A stretch of 64,000 nt of DNA, from assembly GCF_003946575.1 (NCBI RefSeq), contig NZ_RHOP01000012.1:16042-80041 (forward strand), written 5' to 3'. The DNA comes from Companilactobacillus jidongensis. Lineage in GTDB: Bacteria; Bacillota; Bacilli; Lactobacillales; Lactobacillaceae. The translations under genes were made by a program, and so were the position numbers. The number at the start of each line of letters is the position of its first letter. Positions within the stretch are counted from its first letter, which is position 1. The notes beneath the pieces were generated by a model. It was not told the DNA's origin. It saw only the letters and a program-made list of their open reading frames with translations, and did not search any database. Positions 50,868-60,508 of the stretch are shown here, one piece after another.

Positions 50868-52205
50868 ATGTCAAAGCTAGATGATCCATTGATTCAAGAA
50901 TCAATCGAAGAACTGAAGCAATATATTGCTTTACCATCAGTATCCGCAAAGCATCAATCTATTAATGAGACGGCCGAATTCCTCAGGAAATTGTTGACTG
51001 ACTTCGGAGCAGATGCAACTATCTGGAATGATTATAAACATCCAGTAGTATTCGCAGAAGCCAAACCTGAGAAGCCTAGCCAAACAACAATTCTTATCTA
51101 CAATCACTATGATGTTCAACCAGAAGAACCAATTGGATTATGGAATTCAGATCCGTTTGAATTGAAAATCACGGATGACAGATTTATCGGACGAGGTGCT
51201 TCTGATTGTAAGTCTGATTTGATCAGTCGTATCACTGCATTGAAGATATATCGTCAGGAACATGGCGACTTACCTTGCAACATCAAGTTTTTGGTCGAAG
51301 GTGAGGAAGAAGTAGCTAGTGAACACTTAGTGGATTACCTCAAAAAATACGGTGATAAACTTGCTAGTGACTTGATCATCTGGGAATCCGGAAGTAAGAA
51401 TGAATATGAACAGTTCAGTATTACCGGTGGTAACAAAGGAATTCTATGTTTCGAACTTTCAGCCTTATCAGCCGATATTGATCTTCACTCATCACTTGCT
51501 GCAGTTGTTGACAGTGCTACATGGAGATTGACCAAGGCGCTAGATGCGTTACGCGATACAGATGGAACTATTAAAGTTCCAGGATTCTATGATGATGTTG
51601 TAGAGCCAAGTGAGCGTGAAAAAGAATTAGTTGCCCAAACAATTGAACCTGATTTAACCGAGAAATGGGGCTTGAAAGTTCCGTTGCTTAGGAATGAATC
51701 TGTGAATTATAATTTGACCTTCAAACCAACAGTTAATATAGAAGGAATTAGTAGTGGCTGGGAAGGTGAAGGTGTTAAAACTGTCACTCCTAAGGCTGCT
51801 GTAGCAAAATTGGAATTCAGATTAGTGCCAAATCAAGACCCAAAAGATATATTTGATAAGTTAACGAAGTATTTGGAATCACAAGGATTCACTGATGTGT
51901 CAGTTAAGTATTTATTAGGTGAAAAGGGATATCGTTGGGATCTCGATAGTCCAATCGTTAATACATTGATTCAAACTGCTAAGGACTTCTATGGCGGTGA
52001 AGATTCAGTAGAGACGTTACCATCCAGTCCTGGTACTGGTCCAATGTATGTTGTTAATAAGTATGCACAAGCCCCAATCGTTTCAATTGGTGTCAGTTAC
52101 GCCAAAGGTGGAGCACATGCACCTAACGAAAACATTCGTATCAAAGATTATTTGGACTTTATCGATTTCTTCGATGAATTTTTAGCCAAAATAAATAAGG
52201 AGTAA
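50868..52205 (+). CDS. M20 family metallopeptidase
   Basis: 445 aa, Zn-dependent aminoacylase/dipeptidase type. 'YNHYDVQPEEP' (His-x-Asp Zn ligands, about 80-90), 'GRGASDCKSDLISRI' (about 110-124, Asp ligand), 'LVEGEEEVASEHL' (about 144-156; Glu general base and ligand), and a late 'GGAHAPNENIRI' (His ligand). The lid/dimer domain is in between. Lying between metQ and metN, it likely hydrolyses imported methionine-containing dipeptides or N-acyl methionine; the true substrate is unknown. Confidence 0.87.
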   Translation: MSKLDDPLIQESIEELKQYIALPSVSAKHQSINETAEFLRKLLTDFGADATIWNDYKHPVVFAEAKPEKPSQTTILIYNHYDVQPEEPIGLWNSDPFELKITDDRFIGRGASDCKSDLISRITALKIYRQEHGDLPCNIKFLVEGEEEVASEHLVDYLKKYGDKLASDLIIWESGSKNEYEQFSITGGNKGILCFELSALSADIDLHSSLAAVVDSATWRLTKALDALRDTDGTIKVPGFYDDVVEPSEREKELVAQTIEPDLTEKWGLKVPLLRNESVNYNLTFKPTVNIEGISSGWEGEGVKTVTPKAAVAKLEFRLVPNQDPKDIFDKLTKYLESQGFTDVSVKYLLGEKGYRWDLDSPIVNTLIQTAKDFYGGEDSVETLPSSPGTGPMYVVNKYAQAPIVSIGVSYAKGGAHAPNENIRIKDYLDFIDFFDEFLAKINKE

Positions 52206-52207
52206 TT

Positions 52208-53269
52208 ATGGTAGAAAAGAACGGGATAGTACAACTAAAGAATATTGATGTTACATTTCATAATGAAGGCAAAACAATCGAAGCTGTCAAAGACGTTTCA
52301 ATCAATGTACAAAAGGGTGATGTCTTCGGTGTTATCGGATATTCTGGAGCTGGCAAAAGTACATTAGTACGTGTTATCAACCTCCTACAAAAGCCAACTG
52401 CCGGTGAAGTAATCGTCAATGACCAAAAGTTGACAGAATTAAGTGCCAAAGATCTTCGTAAGGCACGAAAAAATATCGGAATGATTTTCCAACACTTTAA
52501 TTTAATGAGATCTTTAACTGTTTTTGGTAACGTAGCCTTCCCATTGCGTGATTCCAAACTTTCTAAGCAGGCACGTAAAGACAAGGTCAATAATCTACTG
52601 GAATTAGTTGGATTAAGTGATCGTGCCAACAATTATCCATCACAATTATCTGGTGGACAAAAACAACGTGTTGCCATTGCTCGTGCATTAGCTAGTGATC
52701 CAGAAATACTGATTTCTGATGAAGCTACAAGTGCGCTAGATCCTAAGACAACTACCGAAATTTTGAGTTTGTTAGGTAGATTGAACAAAGAGTTAGGAAT
52801 TACGATCGTCATCATTACCCATGAAATGGATGCAATCAAGCAGATCTGTAATCGAGTTGCAGTCATGGAAGAGGGGAAGTTGATTGAGGAAGGGGATCTT
52901 CTTACAATCTTCGCTAATCCTAAGAGGAAGCTTACTAAGGACTTTGTTAATACTTCAACACAGATCAGTAACGTCTTGGATGAAGTTAAGGAAAGTGGAA
53001 TCATTGACTCTATTTCAGGCCACTTGGTTGAGTTGAACTTCATGGGGGATGTTACGAATGAGCCGATCATTATTGAGTTGTATAAGAAATTCAATATTGA
53101 AGCAAATATCCTCTTTAGTAACATTGAACGCTTGCAAGGTACAACAGTTGGTATTATGTTGTTTGACCTTGAAGGTGAACAAAATAAGATTGATAAGGCC
53201 ATTCAATATCTAACGGATCTGAAAATTAACGTTAAAGAAATTGATTTAAAAGAAAGTGAGGGTAAATAA
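52208..53269 (+). CDS. metN: Methionine ABC transporter ATP-binding protein MetN
   Basis: 353 aa. Walker A 'GYSGAGKSTL' (about 43-52), signature 'LSGGQKQRVAIARALA' (about 145-160), Walker B 'ILISDEATSALDP' (about 166-178). The C-terminal roughly 90 residues form an NIL/ACT-like regulatory domain, which in MetN senses intracellular methionine. Starts 2 bases after the peptidase stop. Confidence 0.94.
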   Translation: MVEKNGIVQLKNIDVTFHNEGKTIEAVKDVSINVQKGDVFGVIGYSGAGKSTLVRVINLLQKPTAGEVIVNDQKLTELSAKDLRKARKNIGMIFQHFNLMRSLTVFGNVAFPLRDSKLSKQARKDKVNNLLELVGLSDRANNYPSQLSGGQKQRVAIARALASDPEILISDEATSALDPKTTTEILSLLGRLNKELGITIVIITHEMDAIKQICNRVAVMEEGKLIEEGDLLTIFANPKRKLTKDFVNTSTQISNVLDEVKESGIIDSISGHLVELNFMGDVTNEPIIIELYKKFNIEANILFSNIERLQGTTVGIMLFDLEGEQNKIDKAIQYLTDLKINVKEIDLKESEGK

Positions 53270-53272
53270 TTT

Positions 53273-53962
53273 ATGACACATTTTTTAAATACATACTTAC
53301 CCAATGTTGTAGCTAACTGGGAAGGTGACAATGGTTTTGTAGTTGCCATTCAACAGACGCTATATATGACGTTTGTCAGTGCAATATTTGCTGGAATTAT
53401 CGGTATTATTTTAGGCATTCTATTAGTTGTGACAACTGATGATGGGATTACACCCCATAAGGTTTTCTATACGACTTTAGATAAACTGGTTAACTTATTC
53501 CGTTCCATACCATTTATTATCTTACTAGCGGTCATCGGACCATTTACCAAATTGATTGTTGGACAAACGATCGGACCCACTGGTGCCTTGGTACCATTGG
53601 TTATTGGTACCGCACCTTTCTTCGCCAGACAGGTTCAATTAGCTCTGGTAGAAGTTGATCAAGGTGTAATTGAAGCAGCTGAAGCGATGGGATTATCACC
53701 AATTCAAATAATCTTCAGGGTTTATTTGAAAGAAGGACTCCCAGAACTTATCCGTTCAGGAACTTTAACAACTATTAGTTTGATTGGTTTAACTGCCATG
53801 GCTGGTGCCGTTGGTGGTGGTGGCCTTGGTAATATGGCCATATCTGTTGGTTATCAACGATTTGAAAATGATGTTACCATCGTATCCATGCTTTTGATCT
53901 TAGTTTTAGTTTTTGTTATTCAAGGTCTCGGGGACTTCGCAGTAAGAAAACTAGAACATTAA
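53273..53962 (+). CDS. metI: Methionine ABC transporter permease MetI
   Basis: 229 aa, about five helices. EAA coupling loop 'EAAEAMGLSPIQIIFRVYLKEGLPELIRSG' (about 145-174), 'LFRSIPFIILLAVIGPFTK' and the end 'AVGGGGLGNMAI' are typical MetI. Three bases after metN stop; completes the ABC importer. The next element is a second T-box. Confidence 0.94.
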   Translation: MTHFLNTYLPNVVANWEGDNGFVVAIQQTLYMTFVSAIFAGIIGIILGILLVVTTDDGITPHKVFYTTLDKLVNLFRSIPFIILLAVIGPFTKLIVGQTIGPTGALVPLVIGTAPFFARQVQLALVEVDQGVIEAAEAMGLSPIQIIFRVYLKEGLPELIRSGTLTTISLIGLTAMAGAVGGGGLGNMAISVGYQRFENDVTIVSMLLILVLVFVIQGLGDFAVRKLEH

Positions 53963-54002
53963 TTCGGGTTTCATTTAAGTTTTATAAATATTGAAACAAT
54001 AT

Positions 54003-54253
54003 GATCAGGGGAAGTAATTTGACCGTTGTGCACAGAAAGCCTCAATTAGCTGAGATGAGGCCGCAACTACAGACGAAAATGACCTGTGATTGGTACACCG
54101 AGTCGATTAGATTAGGATGTGATGGTTGGTATCCATTATCATACTGGGAGAGTGCATCTGGCACTCCCTGGTGAGGTGACAGGTGTAAGCTTGTTACAAA
54201 ATTAGAATGGTACCGCGATTAGTCGCTTCTATAAAAATAGGAGCGGCTTTTTG
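54003..54253 (+). promoter_or_regulatory. Second methionine T-box riboswitch
   Basis: Same architecture as the first: GATCAGGGGAAGTAA, specifier ATG at 54079-54081 followed by ACCTGTGATTGGT, T-box AGAATGGTACCGCG (54204-54217), and a terminator (GTCGCTTCTAT/ATAGGAGCGGC, T-run). Controls the third metQ separately from the operon. Confidence 0.9.
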
Positions 54254-54282
54254 TTTACAAAAAAATGGAGGATCGTCGGATT

Positions 54283-55116
54283 ATGAATAAAAAAATTAAG
54301 GGTATATTAGTAATTTTATTTACAACATTATCAATTTTTGTATTAGCGGGTTGTGGCAAAAGTGCTTCAGCATCAGACAAGGTAACAACTGTAAAGATTG
54401 GAATCATGGGATCAGATAATCGTATCTGGAATACTGTTGATAAAAAACTACAAAAACAAAATATCAAAATCAAATTAGTGGAATTTTCAGATTACAGTCA
54501 ACCCAATACAGCTCTAGATCAAGGTCAAATCGACTTGAATGCTTTCCAAACAGTTTATTTCATGGATAATTGGAACAAGACTCATCATACAAATATTATT
54601 GGTATTGGTGATACAGCTATCGCTCCAATGGCCTTATATTCAAAAAAAATCACCAAATTAAGTGAACTAAAGGAAGGCGATGAAATTGCTCTTCCTAATG
54701 ATGCTACCAATGAAGGACGTGCATTGGCCTTACTTCAAAGTGCGGGCCTGATCAAGCTCAACAAGGATAAGTTACCAACTAAAAAGTCTATTATTGAGAA
54801 CAAATTGAACTTAAAGATTTCAGAATTAGATGCAGCCCAAACAGCTCGTTCACTTGGCGATGTTACAGCTTCGGTTGTTAATAGTGGTGTTGCTAGTGAT
54901 GCTAAGTTGAACCCTAAAAAGGCGGTCTATGTTGAGAAAGTAACCAAAGGTTCAAAACCATATGTCAATGTTATTTCTGCTAATAAGAAGGATAAGGATA
55001 ACCCCGTTTACAAGAAGGTTGTCAAAGCTTATCAATCAGAAGAAGTGGCTAAACTGTATAAAAAATACTATGGTGGTTCAGAAATACCAGCTTGGAATCT
55101 TAAAATTTTGGAATAA
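54283..55116 (+). CDS. metQ: Methionine-binding lipoprotein MetQ (copy 3)
   Basis: 277 aa. Lipobox LAGC, 'FSDYSQPNTALDQGQIDLNAFQTVYFMDNW', 'SELDAAQTARSLGDVTASVV'. Diverges more than the first two copies (DLNAFQ instead of DINAYQ), hinting at altered ligand preference. Start ATG 54283 with GGAGG 11 bases upstream. Own T-box and terminator make it a separate unit. Confidence 0.92.
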   Translation: MNKKIKGILVILFTTLSIFVLAGCGKSASASDKVTTVKIGIMGSDNRIWNTVDKKLQKQNIKIKLVEFSDYSQPNTALDQGQIDLNAFQTVYFMDNWNKTHHTNIIGIGDTAIAPMALYSKKITKLSELKEGDEIALPNDATNEGRALALLQSAGLIKLNKDKLPTKKSIIENKLNLKISELDAAQTARSLGDVTASVVNSGVASDAKLNPKKAVYVEKVTKGSKPYVNVISANKKDKDNPVYKKVVKAYQSEEVAKLYKKYYGGSEIPAWNLKILE

Positions 55117-55121
55117 TAATT

Positions 55122-55141
55122 AGGCCGAAAGGCCTTTTTTA
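55122..55141 (+). terminator. Terminator after metQ copy 3
   Basis: AGGCC, loop GAAA, GGCCT and six T. Confidence 0.85.
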
Positions 55142-55247
55142 TTTGAATAATCAGAGTGACAAAAGTGTAAGTCGGCTGTAAGTAATTTGAATGTACATAG
55201 GTCGGTCAATATCTTATTATGTTATTAAAGATAAGGGGGAGTTACTT

Positions 55248-55436
55248 ATGCATATTCCAATTAAACGTTCAAAAACAAACCAAGTTATCGGTGGAGTTGT
55301 CGCTGGTTTCTGCGAGAAATATGGTTGGGATCCAGCCATTGGCCGTGTGTTATATGTGATTTTGTCATTAACACCAGCATTCCCAGGGATTATTGTATAT
55401 CTAGTATTATGGTTGTTGATGGAACAACCTGATTAA
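55248..55436 (+). CDS. PspC domain protein
   Basis: 62 aa single PspC domain: 'GGVVAGFCEKYGWDPAIGRVLYVILSL' then a membrane helix 'FPGIIVYLVLWLLMEQ'. Start ATG 55248 after GGGGGAGTTACTT. PspC-type proteins help membrane-stress responses. Short length is normal for lactobacilli. Confidence 0.88.
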   Translation: MHIPIKRSKTNQVIGGVVAGFCEKYGWDPAIGRVLYVILSLTPAFPGIIVYLVLWLLMEQPD

Positions 55437-55451
55437 AAATGAATAAATAAA

Positions 55452-55495
55452 AAATGACCGCAATTCTTCAAAAAAGAAGAACTGCGGCCATTTTA
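55452..55495. terminator. Bidirectional terminator
   Basis: Stem ATGACCGCAATTCTTC / GAAGAACTGCGGCCAT with A/T tails between the convergent PspC and TetR genes. Confidence 0.85.
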
Positions 55496-55497
55496 AT

Positions 55498-56079
55498 TTA
55501 AGCGTTCAATCCACCATTCAACAAACTAATCAAATATTCATCAGCTGTATCTACATCAATGTCAGGCTGTTCGAATAAGCACCATTCAAGAACGGCAATT
55601 ATTAGGTCACTGTAGAATCGTGCTAATAACTTAACAGGCACTTTGACTTGGTTGTTTTCTTTACAATAATTGTAAATCAAAATATTGGCTTCATGACGAA
55701 GATAGCCTGACATGCTGTGCCATAGATGTGAATCGGAACCATTATTTTTTGTAATATTTATTAGTAATTCTTGATGGTCATTAAAGAATTCAAGTAATAA
55801 GTTGAAAATTTTGACGATACCATCTTCTTCATCGCCATTCTTCGGGATTTTGTCTAAGATATCCTTGCCAATATAAGACCAGAGATATTGAAGTAAATCA
55901 AATTTGTCATCGAAATAATTGTAAAAAGTAGCACGTGGATATTCACTTTTTTTACAGATATCGTTCACCGTGATTTTGTCGAATCCTTTTTCACTTAATG
56001 CTTCAAACATTGCTAGTCGAAACGCTTTTAAAGTTCGTTTAGCCCCCAACGTTAAGTGTTGAGTAACGTCAATCTTCAT
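55498..56079 (-). CDS. TetR family regulator of the MMPL gene
   Basis: 193 aa, starting at ATG 56079 after GGGGGAATTTAAA. HTH 'ITVNDICKKSEYPRATFYNYFDDKFDLLQYLW' (about 36-67) is the canonical TetR motif. Divergent from an MMPL-type transporter, so it probably represses it and responds to its substrate. Confidence 0.87.
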   Translation of the reverse strand: MKIDVTQHLTLGAKRTLKAFRLAMFEALSEKGFDKITVNDICKKSEYPRATFYNYFDDKFDLLQYLWSYIGKDILDKIPKNGDEEDGIVKIFNLLLEFFNDHQELLINITKNNGSDSHLWHSMSGYLRHEANILIYNYCKENNQVKVPVKLLARFYSDLIIAVLEWCLFEQPDIDVDTADEYLISLLNGGLNA

Positions 56080-56333
56080 TTTAAATTCCCCCAGGTCGTT
56101 CAATCCAATTACTTTGACATTAACATAAGTATAAATTTTTGCAAGTGCAAAACAAACGTATATTTGTTATGAAAATGACCGGTATTTTCAAAAATATGGC
56201 AGCTTTTCATACTAAAGAGAACTTTTTCATTACATTTTTGGACATTATTCAAATATATGTCCAAATTAAAACAGTTATATATAAATTGTCTCTTGTCTAA
56301 TTATATTTTTAACTTTAGAATAATCGTTGTATT

Positions 56334-56347
56334 TTGACAGTTGTCAA
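56334..56347. promoter_or_regulatory. Inverted repeat, possible TetR operator before MMPL
   Basis: TTGACA-GT-TGTCAA in the shared intergenic region, 39 bases before the MMPL start. The 282-base gap is AT-rich with nothing else clear. The repeat also contains a -35-like TTGACA, so binding would block the promoter. Confidence 0.55.
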
Positions 56348-56385
56348 TTATTTTACAAAAGATGACGGGTTGAGGAGATGTCGTA

Positions 56386-59300
56386 ATGAAGCAGATCACG
56401 AAGAAATATGTGCCTGCTCTAATTGGATGGATAATAGTTGTGGCAATCGCATTATTTGCCATGCCCAATGTATCTCAATTAGTTAGGGATAAAGGAAATA
56501 TAACTTTACCAAGTTATACCGAAAGCCAAAAGGCTTCTAAGATTGAAAAGAAAGCGAATGGAAATAAATCTGTTCGTACTTATACGGCGGTATTTAACAA
56601 TAACGGTGATAATAAATTCACTGCATCCCAAAATCGAAAGATCACTCGTAAGCTGAATAACTTGGAAAACAAGAATTCACTTAAGATTGAAAAGGTCATG
56701 GGACCTAGTGATAATGCTGAAACTAAGAAACAATTGATTGCTAAAGACAAATCGACGCAATTAGCACAGATCACGGTTAAGAACAATGGATCAGTTGGCC
56801 CACAAGTCAAAGAACTTCAACGTCAATTGAAAATGTCTGGAATCAAGACTTATGTCACTGGTTCAGATGCTTTGAATGATGAGTTCTCAACTGTAACTGA
56901 AAAGGGTATTCAGAAGACCGAGGTCATCGCAGTGATCTTTATCTTTATCGTATTGATATTGGTTTTCCGTTCGCCAATCGTTCCATTAGTATCGCTACTT
57001 AATGTTGGAGTTGCCTTCGTTACTTCATTAAGTATCATTATGAACCTTGCACAGAAATTTAATTTTCCAATTTCTAATTTTACGCAAGTATTCTTAGTGG
57101 TTGTCTTGTTCGGTATTGGAACGGATTATAACATTCTACTATATAATTACTTTAAGGGAGCGTTAGCTAGGGGAATGTCGGCTGTAGAGGCTGCTCATGA
57201 TGCACAGCGTCATGGTGGTCGAACGATATTATACAGTGGACTATCAGTTTTGATTGGATTCTCAGTACTCTCATTTGCTAAGTTTTCGTTCTATCAGAGT
57301 GCCGTTGGAGTTGCCATTGGTGTTCTAGTATTGTTGGCAGTTCTATTAACATTGAATATGTTCTTCATGGAAACACTTGGAGCTAAGATGTTCTGGCCAA
57401 GCAAAGTCACTGCTGGACGTGGCAAAAGTAGAATGTGGTATGGATTATCACGTGCGGCTCTCGCATATCCAGTTGTGATCTTGGCTATTATCGGTATCAT
57501 TGCTGTGCCATTTTTAGTCAACACAAGTTCAACACTGAACTTCAATAATGCTGATGAAGTGCCTGATACTTATCAAGCCAAAAAGGGTTATGAAGTTATT
57601 CAGAGTCACTTCAGTAAAGGGATGTCGGCTCCAGCGACTGTCTATATTCAGGATAGTTCGAAGATGACAACTCAGGCTAAATTGGCAGCGGTTGATGACT
57701 TAACTCAATACCTCAAACAAGAGCCTGGTGTAAAGACTGTTGCTTCAGCAACTCAACCTGGTGGTAATAAGATTAAGAGTATGTATTTGAAGAACCAACT
57801 TGTAAGTATTACTAGCGGCTTGAATACATCGACTAAAGGTCTAGAAAAAATCAAAGCAGGGTTGAATTCCGCAAGTTCACAATTACAGAGTTCTAATATC
57901 AGTGGCAGCACTGCTCAAGTCCAAGAATTGGCTGATGGTACTAGTGAACTTCAATCTGGCGCACAACAATTGTCGACCGGAATCAATCAATACACTAGTG
58001 GTGTCTCCAGTGTTAATAGTGGGTTGCAAAGTGCAAGTAGTCAGATACCTACGTTAACTAGTGGTGTTTCAACTTTGACAAGCAGTTCTCAACAATTATC
58101 ATCTGGATTGTCACAATTGCAAACACAAGTAAGTTCGATTTCTTCACAAGCTAGCCAATTATTGGCATTGATGCAGAGCACAGGACAAGATACTTCTACA
58201 GCTGCTGCAGAAATGTCCGCGCTACAAAGTTCAATAAGTCAATTGAGTAGTGGATCTGCTGCTATTACGTCTGGGATGGGACAATTACAAGGTCAGATTC
58301 CAACATTGACATCAGGCATGTCTACTTTGGCAAGTGGAACCAGCACTCTTAATTCAACTAGCTCAACTCTAACTAGTGGTGGTCAAAGTGTTGCCAGTGG
58401 AGCAACGACGGTTAATAGTGGTGTTCAACAAATGAATACTCAACTCAAACAAATGAGTTCTGAAGTTACTGAACTAGAATCAGGCTTATCGTCAGCTAAT
58501 GATGGACTTGATTCGATTGCTTCAGGTAACAAGACTATGAAGACGTACTTAGACGGATTGAGAACATCTTACGTTGGTGATACATTCTATCTACCTAAGC
58601 AAACAATTAAGAGTAGTGAATTCAAACCCGCACTGGATGCATATATGGATAGTGATCGTAAGATTGCTGAAATAACAATTGTCTTCAAGGGTGATCCAAA
58701 TAGTGATACCACTTCTAAACAATTGAAAACTATTCAAACTGACATGAAAGCCAGATTGAAACATGGTGCATTGAAGAATGCCAAAGTTGCTGTTGGTGGT
58801 GAAACTTCTCAAAATAATGATTTGAGAACATTAGCTAATGGAGACTTTGGCCGAACAGCTTTGATCATGACGATTGGTATTGGTATTGCTTTAATTGTTG
58901 TAACAGAGTCGATCCTACAACCAATGACAATTATTAGTACTTTGTTATTGGCATATGAGGTTTCACTCGGCATAACGAGAATCGTTTCTAAGTTTGTTCT
59001 AGGTGACCCAATGTTGAGTTGGAATACGCCATTCTTCACCTTTATCATGTTGATGGCACTTGGGGTCGATTACAGTATCTTCCTAATGGTCAGATTCAAG
59101 GATGAACCTCAATCCAATTTGAAAGACAGAATGCTCAATGCTGCGACTGCCATTGGCGCGGTTGTCATATCAGCTGCCATTATTCTAAGTGGTACGTTTG
59201 CTGCATTGATGCCTTCAGGTGTAACGACCTTGATTCAAGTTGCCTTGGGCGTAATCTTTGGTTTGATAATCTTGGTTATTATTCTTCCATTAACTTTGTC

Positions 59301-59424
59301 ATCGTTGATCAGTTTGACGATGTGGCATGAAAAGAGAATTCATCAGGTTAGAAAACCTAAGAAAGATAAAAAAACAAAAACAACTACAAATTCAAAAGAT
59401 AAAAATGAACCTGCAGCTGATTAA
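56386..59424 (+). CDS. MMPL-type RND transporter with YhgE-like repeat region
   Basis: 1012 aa. An N-terminal helix, an outer loop, then six-helix bundles near 180-345 and 820-985 ('VLFGIGTDYNILLYNYFKG' and 'LMALGVDYSIFLMVRF', the MMPL Gly-x-Asp-Tyr proton-relay motif in helix 4 and 10). The long outer region (about 480-710) has many 'L.SG...L.SG' heptads like YhgE/Pip proteins. Exports lipids or hydrophobic compounds. Ends with a Lys-rich cytoplasmic tail. Controlled by the divergent TetR. Confidence 0.87.
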   Translation: MKQITKKYVPALIGWIIVVAIALFAMPNVSQLVRDKGNITLPSYTESQKASKIEKKANGNKSVRTYTAVFNNNGDNKFTASQNRKITRKLNNLENKNSLKIEKVMGPSDNAETKKQLIAKDKSTQLAQITVKNNGSVGPQVKELQRQLKMSGIKTYVTGSDALNDEFSTVTEKGIQKTEVIAVIFIFIVLILVFRSPIVPLVSLLNVGVAFVTSLSIIMNLAQKFNFPISNFTQVFLVVVLFGIGTDYNILLYNYFKGALARGMSAVEAAHDAQRHGGRTILYSGLSVLIGFSVLSFAKFSFYQSAVGVAIGVLVLLAVLLTLNMFFMETLGAKMFWPSKVTAGRGKSRMWYGLSRAALAYPVVILAIIGIIAVPFLVNTSSTLNFNNADEVPDTYQAKKGYEVIQSHFSKGMSAPATVYIQDSSKMTTQAKLAAVDDLTQYLKQEPGVKTVASATQPGGNKIKSMYLKNQLVSITSGLNTSTKGLEKIKAGLNSASSQLQSSNISGSTAQVQELADGTSELQSGAQQLSTGINQYTSGVSSVNSGLQSASSQIPTLTSGVSTLTSSSQQLSSGLSQLQTQVSSISSQASQLLALMQSTGQDTSTAAAEMSALQSSISQLSSGSAAITSGMGQLQGQIPTLTSGMSTLASGTSTLNSTSSTLTSGGQSVASGATTVNSGVQQMNTQLKQMSSEVTELESGLSSANDGLDSIASGNKTMKTYLDGLRTSYVGDTFYLPKQTIKSSEFKPALDAYMDSDRKIAEITIVFKGDPNSDTTSKQLKTIQTDMKARLKHGALKNAKVAVGGETSQNNDLRTLANGDFGRTALIMTIGIGIALIVVTESILQPMTIISTLLLAYEVSLGITRIVSKFVLGDPMLSWNTPFFTFIMLMALGVDYSIFLMVRFKDEPQSNLKDRMLNAATAIGAVVISAAIILSGTFAALMPSGVTTLIQVALGVIFGLIILVIILPLTLSSLISLTMWHEKRIHQVRKPKKDKKTKTTTNSKDKNEPAAD

Positions 59425-59435
59425 TAAATAACATC

Positions 59436-59476
59436 AAAGAGACATCGTATGATTTAAATCGTACGATGTCTCTTTT
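59436..59476 (+). terminator. Terminator after MMPL gene
   Basis: AAAGAGACATCGTA, 12-base loop, TACGATGTCTCTTTT. Confidence 0.87.
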
Positions 59477-59535
59477 GTTTTGTCATTATGTGATATACGT
59501 TATAATATTCTGAAATGGAATAGGAGATAATTATC

Positions 59536-60411
59536 GTGAATATTCATCGTTTGGAAATTTTTGCGGATCTATCTAAGACATTGAATTATACGGAAACAGC
59601 GGAAAATTTTTATACCACTCAAGGTAATATTTCTAAGCAGATATTCTCACTTGAGAAGGAACTAGCAGTTTCACTATTCAAACGTGAACATCGAACGATT
59701 TTTTTGAGTGATGAAGGTAAGTTGATATTGCCTTATGCCAAAAAAATTATTCAAGATAATCGTGAAATGCAACATGTGTTGGCAGATTATCACGATACCA
59801 AGAATCTAACGATTGAAATGTATACTATTCCAACAATGCCGAATTATTCTAGTTTTAGTTATATAACCAAATTTTTGAAACAGAATCCAGAAGTTCATAT
59901 TCAATTGAAAGAAGAGGAAAGCAATAATTTATTTTCAGCCTTAAAGTCTGATAATTGTGAAATTATTTTTGCCAGAACTTTTGAATTTGATGACAATGAA
60001 CTTGAACGGATAGATATGGAGACTGATAAGTTTGTCGCGGTCTTACCCAAACATCACAAATTTTCTACTGCTAATAAAATAGATCTAAATCAGTTGAAAA
60101 AAGATAACTTTTTGATTCTGGGACCAACGACTAATTTGTATCAACCAGTTATGGATCTATGTAATAAGGCTGGGTTCGAGCCAAATGTTACTTATGAAGG
60201 TTCACGTGTTGATTTAATTATGCAAATGGTTGCCAGTAATATGGGAATTTCATTAATGATGGAAAAGACTGCTAAAGGATTTGACAACAAGAATTTTGTA
60301 TTGGTTCCGCTGAACAATAATGTTGATAATCAATTAAGCTTTTTCCGTAAAAAGAAAAAGCATCCCCAAGTTAGTGAGCTATTCTGGAATTTTCTCAATA
60401 ATACCAAATAA
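59536..60411 (+). CDS. LysR family regulator of the decarboxylase operon
   Basis: 291 aa; GTG start at 59536 after TAGGAGATAATTATC. N-terminal HTH 'LNYTETAENFYTTQGNISKQIFSLEKELAVSLFKR' (about 16-50). The C-terminal effector domain is unassigned. It precedes the lpdC-lpdB-lpdD genes in the same direction, so hydroxybenzoate/gallate sensing is likely, but not shown. Confidence 0.85.
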   Translation: MNIHRLEIFADLSKTLNYTETAENFYTTQGNISKQIFSLEKELAVSLFKREHRTIFLSDEGKLILPYAKKIIQDNREMQHVLADYHDTKNLTIEMYTIPTMPNYSSFSYITKFLKQNPEVHIQLKEEESNNLFSALKSDNCEIIFARTFEFDDNELERIDMETDKFVAVLPKHHKFSTANKIDLNQLKKDNFLILGPTTNLYQPVMDLCNKAGFEPNVTYEGSRVDLIMQMVASNMGISLMMEKTAKGFDNKNFVLVPLNNNVDNQLSFFRKKKKHPQVSELFWNFLNNTK

Positions 60412-60440
60412 TATCATTCCATTTTGGAATGATATTTTTT
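60410..60440 (+). terminator. Terminator between LysR and lpdC
   Basis: AATATCATTCC, short loop, GGAATGATATTTTTT. It overlaps the LysR stop and separates the regulator from the operon. Confidence 0.83.
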
Positions 60441-60508
60441 ATAACCTGAATTGTTTATCTGTTAGGCACGGCCTACAATTATCTTATAAGTTCGAAGGAG
60501 GCAATTTA

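Noticed and set aside
50593..53202. Long minus-strand ORFs opposite metQ, metN and the peptidase
   Set aside because: They mirror strongly supported plus-strand genes and show no start sites or family motifs.
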